Notes: a model not told the origin generated them from the sequence alone. Shown: positions 37,274-48,423, counted from the stretch's first letter. The stretch is DNA of 64,000 nt from Diogma glabrata (GCA_963693315.1 OY856188.1:250127394-250191393); one strand, 5' to 3'. A program made the numbers and translations.

Positions 37274-37829
37274 TTATTCATCGGGATCATCGCTAACAGT
37301 TTTGTTGGTGTAATGGTTTATTACTGCATTTGTGGTTGCTGTCTTAGGAAGTGATTTTTGTTCAACATCTGATCGTTTGCTTAGTTCCGGTTCACTAGTT
37401 CCTATATTAGCATTCCCATAGGTATTAAGATTTTGTTCCATTGATGCAATCGCTAAATTTGATGATGTATAAAATCTTGTGCTACTTTGATCAGACGATT
37501 CCAAATCTTGTTTTCTTATGATATTTTTCAAAATTTTTCTTACTGATTCTCGGAACCCATTGTGCCACCATGCGTAAATAACAGGATTTAATATACTGTT
37601 TAGTGTTCCTAATATAGCTAGTGGACTAGCGATTGCATATCGTAAACTCAAGCAAAACTCAGACGTCGCCTTTTCATCACAGAAAACATACATTGTTGAT
37701 GTAATAAAATATGGAAACCAACAAAAAAAATAACTTCCTGTTGTAAGGAGTACTACTTTAATGGCTTTCCATTTGCTGGGTGTGTTTGCAGTTGTTTGTT
37801 TGATGTTCGCATTTGAGTTTGTTTGTTTT
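37274..37829 (-). CDS. Terminal exon (TM6-TM7-tail) of class A GPCR, copy A, intact
   Basis: Encodes 184 residues after a split first codon: the end of the third intracellular loop, TM6 with a CWFP toggle motif, a short third extracellular loop with paired cysteines (MYVFC ... EFC), TM7 with NPVIY, then AWWHNGFRESVRKI (helix 8) and a Ser/Asn-rich tail ending SDDPDE. The 3' splice site TTCTTTTAG lies just upstream at 37830-37838; one base of the split codon is carried in, which fits the donor phase of the exon ending at 56110. There is no internal stop. No TM2-TM5 exons lie between it and 44 kb. It is therefore either an alternative last exon of the gene beginning at 57 kb or an orphan left by duplication. 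The closest remembered relatives are insect orphan receptors near GPR119/adenosine-like receptors; the ligand is unknown. Confidence 0.8.
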
Positions 37830-38624
37830 CTAAAAGAAATAAAAATGTTAATGTAGTTTATAATTTATGTAAAAATAATAAAATAAGATTCAAGATAAGA
37901 AGATTAAAATTTGTAGCTCGATAATTGTTCTCGATAAGTTTAAAGACCTAATTAATATACATCCTATAATCACATGCATTCCCAGTTGTTGTCACCAGTA
38001 ACAAATCTTATTTGAGTTTGACAAAAACAAAACAGGATAAGTTCTATCTAAACCATCCGTTTCCACAGCGTTACTATGAATACTAGTCACGGTAACAATT
38101 CTCCTTGGGACTTACTCCATAGATTTTATCAATCGAGAAGTAATTTAAATTTTTGTTATAGTTCCTACACATGGTTTACTTTTAGGTTTTTGTACTATCG
38201 ATTATTGTGTATATTTTTCTTTATTCTTAAGTCTATTGGTTTCGTCTAATACAAATAGTTTATTTAATTACAAAATCCTCTTAATCTTCTATTTAATTAC
38301 AAAAACAACATACATACTTGCTTTTTTGCTTTTGAACACATAAAACAAAGCAATCGCCAAGACATAGACTATTCTAATCATTTAAAAACTGTTTGTTTTT
38401 CTAATGGATCAACACAAAATAAACGGCAGTTGTCGAAGCCGTAATCAAAATCTAACAGAATTTAAGCCCATCAAGATCTACAATTAAAAATCTTCGTATT
38501 TGACCTCTTGTCAATCATTTCAAACATTTTTAAAAACAAGTGAAGATGTAATCACAATAAAATGATATTCAGCAAATTTAATATTAATTTTACTTCTACT
38601 TTTGTTTTTAATTAAACGGAGATA
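37830..38624. other. Non-coding flank/intron of GPCR copy A
   Basis: The first about 100 bp (to about 37930) resemble the flank of copy C at 63087-63190, showing that the duplicated block extends beyond the exon. The rest has no recognisable feature. Confidence 0.5.
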
Positions 38625-39179
38625 TAGTCCCTGAGCCGGCGCCGATTACATGTGATGATTAACACATATTTTATACTTCGTGAGGCGCCTGTCCTTGACG
38701 AGTCCGAAAACATTTGTTCTGGGATTTTTCTCAAATCGACCGCTTTTGCGCTCAGCAAGCTCCGAAAAATTCCGATTGTCCCCGATCTTGTAAATTTGCT
38801 ACAACATTTTTTTTTTAACTGTGGGTTGGAAATTCGTTTTAGAACAAGAGGGTAATCTTGTCCGACTAAAATGTGTCTGCTATTGTCGGGTCCGACAACT
38901 GACATTGTGGTATGTTTGGGTTGTCGGACTAGACAATAGCAGACAAATTCTTGTCGGACAAAGTTATCCAAATAAAATTATCAACCCCCATAGTTAAAAA
39001 AAACAAAAATTTTTAAGATCCCGGGCAATCGGCATTTTTCGGAGCTTGCCGAACGCAAAAACGGCCGATTCGAGAAAAATCGCAGAACACATGTTTTCAG
39101 GCTTGTCAACGACTGGTGCCTTACGAAGTATAAAATATGTGGTAATCATCACATGAAATCAGCGCCGGTCCAGGGACTA
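38625..39179. mobile_element. 555-bp full-length palindromic foldback element
   Basis: TAGTCCCTGAGCCGGCGCCG at the left matches CGCCGGTCCAGGGACTA at the right. Pairing continues through TCATGTGATGATT-type, CGAAGTATAAAATATGT and TTTTTCGGAGCTTG words to a centre near 38900 (GTCGGACTAGACAATAGCAG). ATA borders both ends (38622-38624 and 39180-39182), a possible 3-bp target duplication. It is more GC-rich than its surroundings and has no gene. Confidence 0.75.
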
Positions 39180-39394
39180 ATAAGTCAACTAAAGAAAACT
39201 ATCATTTGAATAATAATCTGATATGATGTATGAAATATATTTTTTAGTTTTCTGTTTCCAATTAAAAATGTGTTCATAAAAAAATTTTTTATTTAATTTT
39301 ATTTAATCTCTGAATATATAAGTATCAATTTATTTTTCGATTTCCATTTTAATATTTTGTTTTACTTTCCTCTTTATTCCAACAGTTAATAACA

Positions 39395-39975
39395 GTATAA
39401 CACTAGTTTACAAGAAAAATCTCCTTAAATAAAACATAACTTTTCTTATAGATTTTGACCTACTGAACACGAATATTATATTTATTTTTTTTGGATAGCT
39501 CTTGTTTTTGAGATATTCGCGAATTATCAATTTTTTCGGTGAACGGAAAGGTTATTCTGGTTTTTGGATCGCATATTTTATAAAACAAGCAAATTTTATA
39601 TATTAATGTAACAAATGCATAGTTAACATACTAACAAATATTTTGAGCTTTTTTGTAAAAATTCATCAAGGATTCTGGAAGTTACACTTGAAAAAAGGTT
39701 AAAAAATAAAATATTTATGTTTTTTTTAAAAATTTCCATATTCAACGCCATAAATTTTGAACAAACAAAAATTGTAAATTTTTTTAATTTCTTGGAGCCT
39801 ACAGTTAATTCAACATCCTTTCTTTTAAGTTCAAAAAACACGAATTTTGGTGCAGGTTGCACCAAGTTATTCAGGTCTTTCCAAAAAAGGTCAAAACTCA
39901 AAATTTTGAAAAATAATTTTTACTAAGAATAATTTAAATGCAACATAATTGGTTTATATATGAGTTGTTATTTAG
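39395..39975 (+). repeat. Left arm of a 0.6-kb inverted repeat pair
   Basis: About 580 bp that reappear in inverted orientation at 43322-43927. Shared words include ACACTAGTTTACAA, GATTTTGACCTACTGAAC-like, CATCAAGGATTCTGGAAG, CACGAATTTTGGTGCAGGTT and TACTAAGAATAATTTAAATG. Divergence is moderate. Confidence 0.75.
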
Positions 39976-40049
39976 ATTTTTGAGTTTAAATTGTAAGTTA
40001 TGGTCAAAACCTGGTCGCAACAAAAGTTAAAACATTAAATGGACACTTT

Positions 40050-41410
40050 GGGTAAAGTGAATAAAAACTAAGCAAATGCTAGAAGAATAAAGAATAAGCA
40101 AAAGCATTTGCTAGAAGTATGATCTTGGTCTAAAAGCATATTCTTAAAATATTGTGAATTTAATCAAATGCTTTTACTTCGAAATTTTGCTACAAAATTT
40201 AAGAATTTCCCTTTCAATTATATTCTAATTACCTAGAATAATCTAGTGGCATTTGCTTTTATGTGACAATTAAAGTTGAATTTTGAAGTTTTTGTTTGTT
40301 TTTGTTGCTGCAAATCTTTTGCTATATTATGTAGTGCAAAGAAAATCATTATTGGTTTTGGTACTTTCTCTAATGACGTTCGAACACCGTATTTAAGAAT
40401 CTGGAATCTTCGTTTCACTTGCCCAAAACATCTCTCTATTATAACCCGATTTTTCGCATGTACCGTATTGTAACACTTTTCTGTATTAATTTTTGGGTTT
40501 TAAATGGGGTCATTAACCGAGGCTGTATTCCATACCCAGAGTCACCAAGAATAATGTACGATGGTTCACCTGTTGCAAGACAAACTTTCAATGGCGAGGT
40601 TTTTAGATCCCGACTATCGTGTTCTGAACCCGGCCATTTTGCGTCAATACTTGTGAAGATTTCTTTTGCATTGCAGGTAGATTGTACATTTAGACTCGTG
40701 AAACCCTTTCTATATACGTATTCATCGCCATGATATTTTGGCTTGGGAGTCGCGACATATGTACAGTTTATAGCTTCAATAACACCCGGCAAATTGAATT
40801 TAGCATTCCATTCGGATTTTGCGACCCTTATGTCCTCTGTTGTTTTTGGAAACTTAATAAACTTCTCGATCTTCATCATTATTTTGTACGGTGTACCCCA
40901 CTATTTTCCTCTACATCAATTTGAAATCCAGGATCTGACATGTACCTCAAAAATATTTCCATTCTTTGTTTTGATGTTGATGCTCCACCTCTGGTTTCAA
41001 CGCTTGTGTGCAAAAACAGCTTGGATAATTTTTCAACATTCGTCTCGGTAAATTGGTGCAAATTTTTGCAGTCGTTTACACTATTTTCCCGTCTTTCACA
41101 ATATAATTTTCGTTTACGTATTCTAATAAATTCTGCCATTTCTTTACTTTCTTAGGTTATGTAGAATTTAAGATGCTTCAGATCATACGTAAAAAATGTT
41201 CAGAATGTTTTTGAAAAATTCTAAAAAAACTACGTTTTATTCACAAAAATTTAAGAACCTGCTCGGGAAATTTCAATCAATTATCAAATGCTGAAATAAA
41301 TTTTAGTACTCAAGCAAAAGCAAATACTTAAAATTTTATTCACACATTTTGTTCAAAAATGTTCTAAAATGCTAGTAAAAGCATTTGCTTAATTTTTATT
41401 CACTTCACCC
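40050..41410 (-). mobile_element. PIF/Harbinger DNA transposon with both terminal repeats
   Basis: The left end GGGTAAAGTGAATAAAAACT plus AAGCAAATGCT (from 40050) is matched by AGCATTTGCTTAATTTTTAT plus TCACTTCACCC (to 41410). The flanking triplet is TTT on each side. Subterminal AAGCAAAAGCATTTGCT-like words repeat several times. The 1.36-kb element carries one broken transposase gene on the minus strand. Confidence 0.82.
40233..41139 (-). pseudogene. Broken Harbinger transposase (HARBI1-like, DDE_Tnp_4)
   Basis: Three overlapping frames together resemble a PIF/Harbinger nuclease. 41139-40879 is the N-terminal part (MAEFIRIRKRKLY ... SDPGFQIDVEENSGVHR, helix-turn-helix-like). 40879-40439 is the DDE core: GVIEAINCTYVAT, YVYRKGFTSLNVQ, KWPGSEHDSR and ILGDSGYG. 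A third frame from about 40510 to 40233 has RVIIERCFGQVKRRF (catalytic E) and a helical end with FALHNIAKDL. Two frameshifts, near 40880 and 40505, break it. In addition the first catalytic Asp (normally in an AIDCT-like motif) reads Asn. It is a dead source gene, though the element's ends remain recognisable. Confidence 0.85.
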
Positions 41411-41423
41411 TTTATCTATTGCT

Positions 41424-41639
41424 CTATCTTGAATGTGTTAAGTTGCAGTTGACATACCCATTTTTCGACATCCACGGTTTATCTTCATTCAATTTTATAC
41501 CGAAGTAATGAAGGTATGCAATTCTTATGTATGGAGTGATATTTTTAGCAAGATGTATTATGCGAATTCCACAAGCAAAACAAAATGAATTTGGATTTAT
41601 TTGGACTATTTTTACACTTGAAACTTCTTGAGACTCCAT
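41424..41639 (-). pseudogene. Fragment of a Cys-containing TE-associated protein
   Basis: A 71-codon frame with CFACG, then ITPYIRIAYLHYFGIKL and NEDKPW. This resembles the N-terminal region of a family I recall from many invertebrate genomes (FACG ... YFG-KL-DQDK-WAPH-CK-C), usually scattered with mobile elements and of unknown function. The expected following Cys residues are missing: the frame changes after DKPW and ends 14 bp before the Harbinger terminus. Assignment is from memory of the pattern only. Confidence 0.35.
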
Positions 41640-41770
41640 TTAAATAAATATAACTTTACACTTTACTATTTTAAAAGAATTTTTAACTGATGTTTGAGAA
41701 CGACTGATTTTGTAAAATATTATTTACGATGCGGCACAAAAAGAAAAGAAAAAAAATCGGGACATGTGTG

Positions 41771-42725
41771 CAATTTACACGTGGTAGAAGTGAAACCTTC
41801 AAAAATTTTGGCTTCAAGATAATGAGACGAATGTAAAATTTCGGGAAGAGGTTGATTACAGGTTTTAGTCATGGTCATAGTGGTACAAAGTTTGATAATT
41901 ATTTTACATTTTATTCGTATATATTACATAAATTTATTCAGACTCAGAGCTAACATTTTCGATAAATGATACAAGAGGCTTATGGAAACTGTATGAAGTA
42001 AATACTTTGGTCTTAATATGGTCAATATATCTTTGGAATACAGAGTTTCATTCGCACTGTAACAACAACAAGATCAAAAACAGTAATTGACGCAGTATTC
42101 CAAAGATATATTGACCATATTAAGACCAAAGTATTTATTTCATACTTTAGTTACCATAAGCCTCTAGTATCATTTATCGAAAATGTAAGCTCTGAGTCTG
42201 AATAAATTTATGTAATATATACGAATAAAATGTAAAATAATTATCAAACTTTGTATCACTATTACTGTGTGCGAACTGACGAAATAATGACAGAACACAA
42301 TTTTTGGTGAAGGTGAAATTTGTAAAAACAAAATTTTGACATAAGGTGAAAAACTTCGTAATATTTATGTTTGCTGTTAATAAATATATATAACATATAT
42401 ACTAATATAAATATTACTTTGGCACTTAAAAAAACTTCTGTAATAAATTTTTGTTCCTCCTGAAATAATTTGTTATGCCTACTGTCAAAATTTGATGATG
42501 CTAAAAAGCTATACCAAATTTTGACGTTTCGTTATGGTGAATATAAATTCCAAAAAACAACATTTTGACAATTAATATTTGTCATCTGTCATTATTTCGT
42601 CAGTTCGCACACAGCAATTGATCATGACTAAAACCTGCAATTATCCTCTTCCCGAAATTTTACATTCGTCTCACTATCTTGAAGCCAAAATTTTTGAAGG
42701 TTTCACTTCTACCAGGTGTGAATTG
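41771..42725. mobile_element. Palindromic foldback element, right arm interrupted
   Basis: CAATTTACACGTGGTAGAAG (41771) is matched by CTTCTACCAGGTGTGAATTG (to 42725). Arms of about 270-280 bp pair through TTTTGGCTTCAAGATA, TTCGATAAATGATAC and ATGGTCAATATATCTTTGGA, around a central spacer of about 50 bp near 42041-42092. The right arm is split by a 350-bp insertion at 42265-42614. Confidence 0.82.
42265..42614. mobile_element. 350-bp MITE nested in a palindrome arm
   Basis: Perfect-looking 29-bp terminal inverted repeats: CTGTGTGCGAACTGACGAAA... at the left and the exact reverse complement ending ...TTCGTCAGTTCGCACACAG at the right. It interrupts the right arm between sequences that are contiguous in the left arm (near 41875-41890). 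No open frame; target duplication not resolved. Confidence 0.82.
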
Positions 42726-43321
42726 TTTTTCCTGTTCCTGCATTTTTATCATCAATAATCATCAAAAACAATTTCATTCTTGTAAAAATTTATTTTCATA
42801 ATTAATAATCTATTTAACATAAAATCGACATTAATCCATTTCTTTATTAGACTACATACGGTTACATCGAAATTGCGTAAAATTTATAATATAAATAAAA
42901 TTCTTACAAAAAAACATAAAATATTTCTTTTATACAAAAATTAAACAGTTTTTCAATACTTACCTTAACAACTAACTACGTTTTTTTATGAATTATCAAA
43001 TATTATCTATTTTTCCTAATAAAATTACAAAAACAAAACAAAAATAAATTTATTGTCTTCTAAACATAAACATAACCAAATAAAATTTAAAATTTCATAA
43101 TACATTTTTTTTTCAACATAATAACATACATAATACAATACCACCAAAATAATAAGTAAAAAAAGGAAAATATTAAAAAATATTCAATGTCTCTTTTTAC
43201 TGTTAAAATTTCGTTTCATCCAGTTTAAAATCACAACGATTCTAAAGAAGTTTTCACTTCAAAAATACATAAACGCGGTTGAAAAAAGAAAAACTCAAAT
43301 AGCTCGCAGTTTCTATTCGAA
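42726..43321. other. Non-coding, extremely AT-rich stretch
   Basis: A-rich low-complexity sequence; nothing else recognised. Confidence 0.5.
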
Positions 43322-43927
43322 AATCTGTATAACAACTTATATATATAAATCAATTATGTTGCAAAATTTAAATTATTCTTAGTAAAAATTTTTTATTCTA
43401 AGTTTTTAGTATTGACTTTTTTGGGGAAAACCTGCACAATTTGCAACCTGCACCAAAATTCGTGACTTTTACCTGAAACGAAAGGATATTGATTTTGCCA
43501 CACTGCCACAGGCTCCAAGAAATTAAAAAAATTACAATCAATGTTTGTTTAAAATTTATGGCGTTGAATATAGAAAAATTGTAAAAAACATAAATTTTTT
43601 ATTTATTTTCAACTTTTTTCGAATATAGCTTCCAGAATCCTTGATGAATTTTTTCAAAGAAGCTCAAAATGTTTGTTAGTATCTTTATTATGCACTAGTT
43701 TCATTAATATATTAAATTTGTTTGTTTTGTAAAATATGCTATCCAAAACCGGAATAACCTTTTTGTTCACCGAAAAAATTGGTTTTTCACGAATGTCTCA
43801 AAAACAAGAGCTAACCAAAAAAAATGAATATGATATTCGTGTTCAGCAGGTAAAATCTATAGGAAAAGTTGGGTTTTATTCAGAGAGATAAAAAAAAGAT
43901 CGAAATTTGTAAACTAGTGTAATGTAC
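43322..43927 (-). repeat. Right arm of the 0.6-kb inverted repeat pair
   Basis: Inverted copy of 39395-39975. It ends only about 28 bp beyond the stop codon of GPCR copy B, so it occupies what would be that exon's 3' untranslated region. Confidence 0.75.
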
Positions 43928-43954
43928 GTGAATAGTATCTTAGTAATTAATTGT

Positions 43955-44501
43955 TTAATCATCTGGATGGTCGTGAACAGTTTCGTTGATATAATTATTG
44001 TTTGCTGCACTTGTTGTTGCTGTCTTAAGAGCTGCTTTTTGTTCTCCATCTGTTTCCTCATTTAATACTACTTCAATACCTGTTATATTATTATTACTAC
44101 AGATATTTTGAGTTGTGTTCATCACTAAACTTGAAGATGTATAAAATCTTGTACTACTCTGATCAGAAGATCTAACAGCTTGTTTTTTAATGTAATTTTT
44201 CCAAATTTTTCTTACTGATTCTCGGAACCCGTTGTGCCACCATGCGTAAATAATAGGATTTAATATACTGTTTATTGTTCATAATACAGCTAGTGGCCAC
44301 ACAATTGTGTACTGTAAACTCAGACAAAACTCAGGCGTCGCATTCGTATCACAGAAAATATATATTGTTGATGTAATAAAATATGGAACCCAACAAACAA
44401 AATAGCTTCCGGTAGTGAAGAGTACTACTTTAATGGCTTTCCATTTGCTGGGAGTGTTTCCAGTTGTTTGTTTGATATTTTTGTTATGCTTCGTTTGGTT
44501 C
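43955..44501 (-). pseudogene. Terminal exon of class A GPCR, copy B, with nonsense codon
   Basis: Same exon as copies A and C: acceptor TTCTTTTAG, one base of a split codon, TM6 (CWVP), TM7 (NPIIY), AWWHNGFRESVRKI and a tail ending HDHPDD. At codon 74 after the acceptor (44281-44279) the frame reads TGA where copies A and C have GGA (Gly). This stop falls after TM6 and just before NPIIY, so the product would lose TM7 and the tail. All 182 codons are otherwise in frame, so the lesion is a single base. It is the nearest terminal exon downstream of the TM2-TM5 exons. A rare read-through or assembly error cannot be excluded. Confidence 0.82.
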
Positions 44502-44590
44502 CTAAAAGAAATAAATTTGAAAATTTGGTTAATTTACATAAAATTACGAAAATAAAATGGGGATGAAAATATTAATATTGGAAGTTTGAT

Positions 44591-45500
44591 ATCCAATCCA
44601 ATCCAATCCAATCCAATCCAATCCAATCCAATCCAATCCAATCCAATCCAATCCAATCCAATCCAATCCAATCCAATCCAATCCAATCCAATCCAATCCA
44701 ATCCAATCCAATCCAATCCAATCCAATCCAATCCAATCCAATCCAATCCAATCCAATCCAATCCAATCCAATCCAATCCAATCCAATCCAATCCAATCCA
44801 ATCCAATCCAATCCAATCCAATCCAATCCAATCCAATCCAATCCAATCCAATCCAATCCAATCCAATCCAATCCAATCCAATCCAATCCAATCCAATCCA
44901 ATCCAATCCAATCCAATCCAATCCAATCCAATCCAATCCAATCCAATCCAATCCAATCCAATCCAATCCAATCCAATCCAATCCAATCCAATCCAATCCA
45001 ATCCAATCCAATCCAATCCAATCCAATCCAATCCAATCCAATCCAATCCAATCCAATCCAATCCAATCCAATCCAATCCAATCCAATCCAATCCAATCCA
45101 ATCCAATCCAATCCAATCCAATCCAATCCAATCCAATCCAATCCAATCCAATCCAATCCAATCCAATCCAATCCAATCCAATCCAATCCAATCCAATCCA
45201 ATCCAATCCAATCCAATCCAATCCAATCCAATCCAATCCAATCCAATCCAATCCAATCCAATCCAATCCAATCCAATCCAATCCAATCCAATCCAATCCA
45301 ATCCAATCCAATCCAATCCAATCCAATCCAATCCAATCCAATCCAATCCAATCCAATCCAATCCAATCCAATCCAATCCAATCCAATCCAATCCAATCCA
45401 ATCCAATCCAATCCAATCCAATCCAATCCAATCCAATCCAATCCAATCCAATCCAATCCAATCCAATCCAATCCAATCCAATCCAATCCAATCCAATCCA
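44591..45500 (+). repeat. Perfect pentanucleotide microsatellite (ATCCA)182
   Basis: 910 bp of uninterrupted ATCCA units (182 copies), immediately upstream of GPCR copy B in the gene's intron. All long open frames here, on both strands, are products of the repeat because a 5-bp unit without stop words stays open in every frame. Confidence 0.98.
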
Positions 45501-45720
45501 ATTCAATTCAATCCAATTCAATTCAATTCAATTCAATCCAATCCAATCCAATCCAATTTTTGAATCGAATTGAATCAAATCCAATTCAATTCAATTCAAT
45601 CCAAACCAAACCAAACCAATCCAATTCAATCAAACCCTATCAAATCCAATCGAATCGAGGCAAATCTAATCCAATGCAAAAAAATTAAATTCAATCCAAT
45701 CCAGTTTTGTCCGAAATCCA
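45501..45720 (+). repeat. Degenerate edge of the pentanucleotide array
   Basis: Mixed ATTCA/ATCCA/AACCA units decaying into unique sequence; interruptions occur only on this side, so the array is polar. Confidence 0.9.
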
Positions 45721-46370
45721 ATCCAATTTGATTTTGTGTTTTTGTTGCTTATGTTTTATAGATGAACGTAGGCGGTCAACAATTGTCTTTCGTGGTTGGT
45801 GTTAATTTTACAATTCAATCAACTTTTTAGTTCAATTTCACAGATTAACAGATTTCACAGATTGATGACTATAGCCCTAGAGGGTATTTCCAATTTATCA
45901 ACCAATTTGGTTGACTATCGGTTAATTGAAAATCTGGTGTCTGATGGTTGTCAATATTTTCTAATTAATAATAAAAATTGATCCCGAGATCTTTGAGTTC
46001 AAATTCAGCTTGGTAACGAGTTTGTCACCACACATAAATGAAATGTGGATTGTGTATGATAATCTTATAGACAAGAATAGTACATTATGATGCAAGGACG
46101 CAAAGCTAAAGATTTTGGAGGTATGTGGAGTTTGCATATCGAGGTGCTAGTCGAGACTTGCACCCACTTTAAGTCCAAAATAGCTAACGTCCGTACGTCA
46201 TAAACTATTTTTTATTCACCGCAAGCAAAATGTTTAACAAAAATTGTTTATTCTAAATCAAAGTTATATATTTGCATAAATTTTGAAATATGTTGACCAA
46301 CTAACCTATGACAAAATATTTGTTATTTGTTCAAAACAATTATCTGCCACACAAGTTTTTAGGATTCCGT
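45721..46370. other. Non-coding intronic stretch
   Basis: No feature recognised. Confidence 0.4.
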
Positions 46371-46375
46371 TTTTT

Positions 46376-47215
46376 ATAACGAACTCTATTGCTGAGAGTA
46401 CAACGTGTTTTTCGCATTATATCGATTTTCTCGTAAACCGTTAATCCTATGGACCTAAGGTGCCTATAAAACTATCCTATCCACTCAAGATGACGAGTTA
46501 AAAAATAATTAAACTTGTTTTCGTTTGTTTTACAGAGGTACGATGTGAAACCTTTGCGAAAATACATTTTTCTATCGAGACGAGTAGGGTATCATATGAA
46601 AGGGCTCAGTATTCCTTAAAAATATATTTTGGAATTTTGCACCCCACCATTTTTTGTATAATTTTGAACAATGACGTTTTCTTTTGTTGTATTGTTTCGA
46701 TTAACTCCGACCCTACTTGATCGAAAATTTTAAAATATATTTGGAATGGAAGAAAAATGAGCTTACTCATTCAATTAAAAATATAGAAAAAGAGTCGAAT
46801 ACTCATAATTATATTTATTAAGGAGGTGGGAATGGAAAGTGGTAAAAGCATCATTTAAAAACAGGCCAAGTGGGGTGTCAGTTGAAAGAGCACTTGATTT
46901 TAGAAACATAGCAATTTTTTTTAGAATTTTGCAATGCATAGTATTTAAATTATTATCAAAAAAGTGCAACAAAAAATTGGTTCCCCCTAGAACTTCGAGC
47001 TTAATTGACAGAAAATTTCGAAAAAAATTCATAGAGACAGGAAGTTTAATAAACTAAGAACGAAAATTATAGCGATTAAACATTTATTTTGTTATGCATC
47101 TATGATCTGGTAATATAAAGAGTTTACAACACCATTTTTTATATTGTGTTCTTTTACATTCACGGAATCCTTGGCGAGCGAATTTTATTCGTACTTGTCC
47201 GACTTTTTATATTTC
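46376..47215 (+). repeat. Dispersed repeat family R2, copy 2
   Basis: Includes GGTATCATATGAAAGGGCTC (46588), GTGGGGTGTCAGTTGAAAGA (46870), a GTATTTAAATTATTATCAAA block and the shared terminus CACGGAATCCTTGGCGAGCG / TATTCGTACTTGTCCGACTT at 47160-47205. Confidence 0.7.
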
Positions 47216-47493
47216 TAAATGGTTTTTTTACCTTCTGTTGTATCTAGCCTACTACCAATTGTCTGCTTCTATTTCATAGGGTTCCAATTCATTCGTCACC
47301 GCTATTACCAGTGCAATGAATTCCTCCTCAGCCTCTACATCCAAAAGTGGCATTTGTCTCAACAATATTCCCCTGCCACAGCACCTCAAACGATTGATTT
47401 ATCTCTTTTTTCATAACTCAATTTAGGAATCTTCTATTAACATAACAAAATCCCTAGTTACAGTAACTAAATATTTCTAGTTACTATATTATG

Positions 47494-48423
47494 TAGAGGT
47501 TAATTCGGTTGTAATTTGACTTAACTCGATTTTTTTTGGCCCTGTACAAATAAAGATATTAATCACAAAATCTTGTTTATCTTGTCAACGCTCTAAGGTT
47601 CAACGAGACACATAAAGCCCAACTGGACAATTCAAAATTCCACAATCTCGTTTCGAACACATCCATATAGATATTGTAGGACCGCTTACTCCTTCTAATG
47701 GATGTTCTTATATTTAAACTTGCGTTGATTGATTCATTCGATGGCCAGAAGCTTTTACTAAGTCTGACATGTTTGCTGCTACCATAGCCACGACATTTGT
47801 CAACAATTACGTATCACGATTCGGTGTTCCACTGCATATCACAACTGTGATCAGGGAATACAATTCGAATCAAAACTTTTCCCTGAGAAAACGAAACTTT
47901 TTAGCTCAGATCGTATACGTACAACGGCCTATCATCTACAAGCAAACGGCATGGTAGAACGTTTTCTTCAACAGCTAAAAGCTACACTTATGACCAGAGG
48001 CAAAACCAGAATGGAGTTCCGAAATACCGATCATTCTTTTAGGTATTCGAGCTACAGCGAAAGAAGATCTGCAGTGCTCACCCGTATAAATTGTATACGG
48101 ACAAACACTAAAACTGCCAGGTGAATTCTTCGTTGAAAATCCTCTTTCACAACTGCAAAGTCACGATACATTCATCAATCAACTTCGAAATACGATGTAC
48201 AATTTAATTTCAACAGCTACACGACAAAGCAAACAAAACGACATATTTGTTCCAAAGCCTTTAGAAAACTGCGACTATGTTTTCGTTAGGGTTATTAGAG
48301 TACGTACCAGATTATAAACCCCATATGAAGAACCTTTTAAAATCATACGACGTCTACGTAAACAGTTCTTTTCCGACATCAAAGGCAAACAACAATTTAT
48401 CTCAAATATTGAAGCCAGTGTAT
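47494..48423 (+). pseudogene. CsRn1-like integrase relic, interrupted by the LTR element
   Basis: Broken plus-strand frames encode CQRSKVQRDT, FEHIHIDIVGPLTPSNG, FIRWPEAFTKSDM, YVSRFGVPLHITT, then NGMVERFLQQLKA (catalytic E region) and a tail PYEEPFKIIRRLRK. Stops and frameshifts are many. A TGTAGAGGTTAA word at 47494 may be a remnant LTR end, with an internal deletion before the integrase. The relic is cut at 48423 by the insertion of the 48.4-kb element and seems to resume at 55656 (see there). Confidence 0.78.

Noticed and set aside
43876..44061. 61-codon minus-strand frame rich in Gln and Lys
   Set aside because: It is an alternative frame over the tail of GPCR terminal exon copy B.
44591..45500. 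Telomeric or subtelomeric repeat
   Set aside because: The unit ATCCA is not the insect telomere unit TTAGG or its complement, and the array is internal to an intron.
44534..45563. Several open frames of more than 300 codons on both strands
   Set aside because: They are translations of the ATCCA pentanucleotide array, which has no stop words in any frame; not genes.
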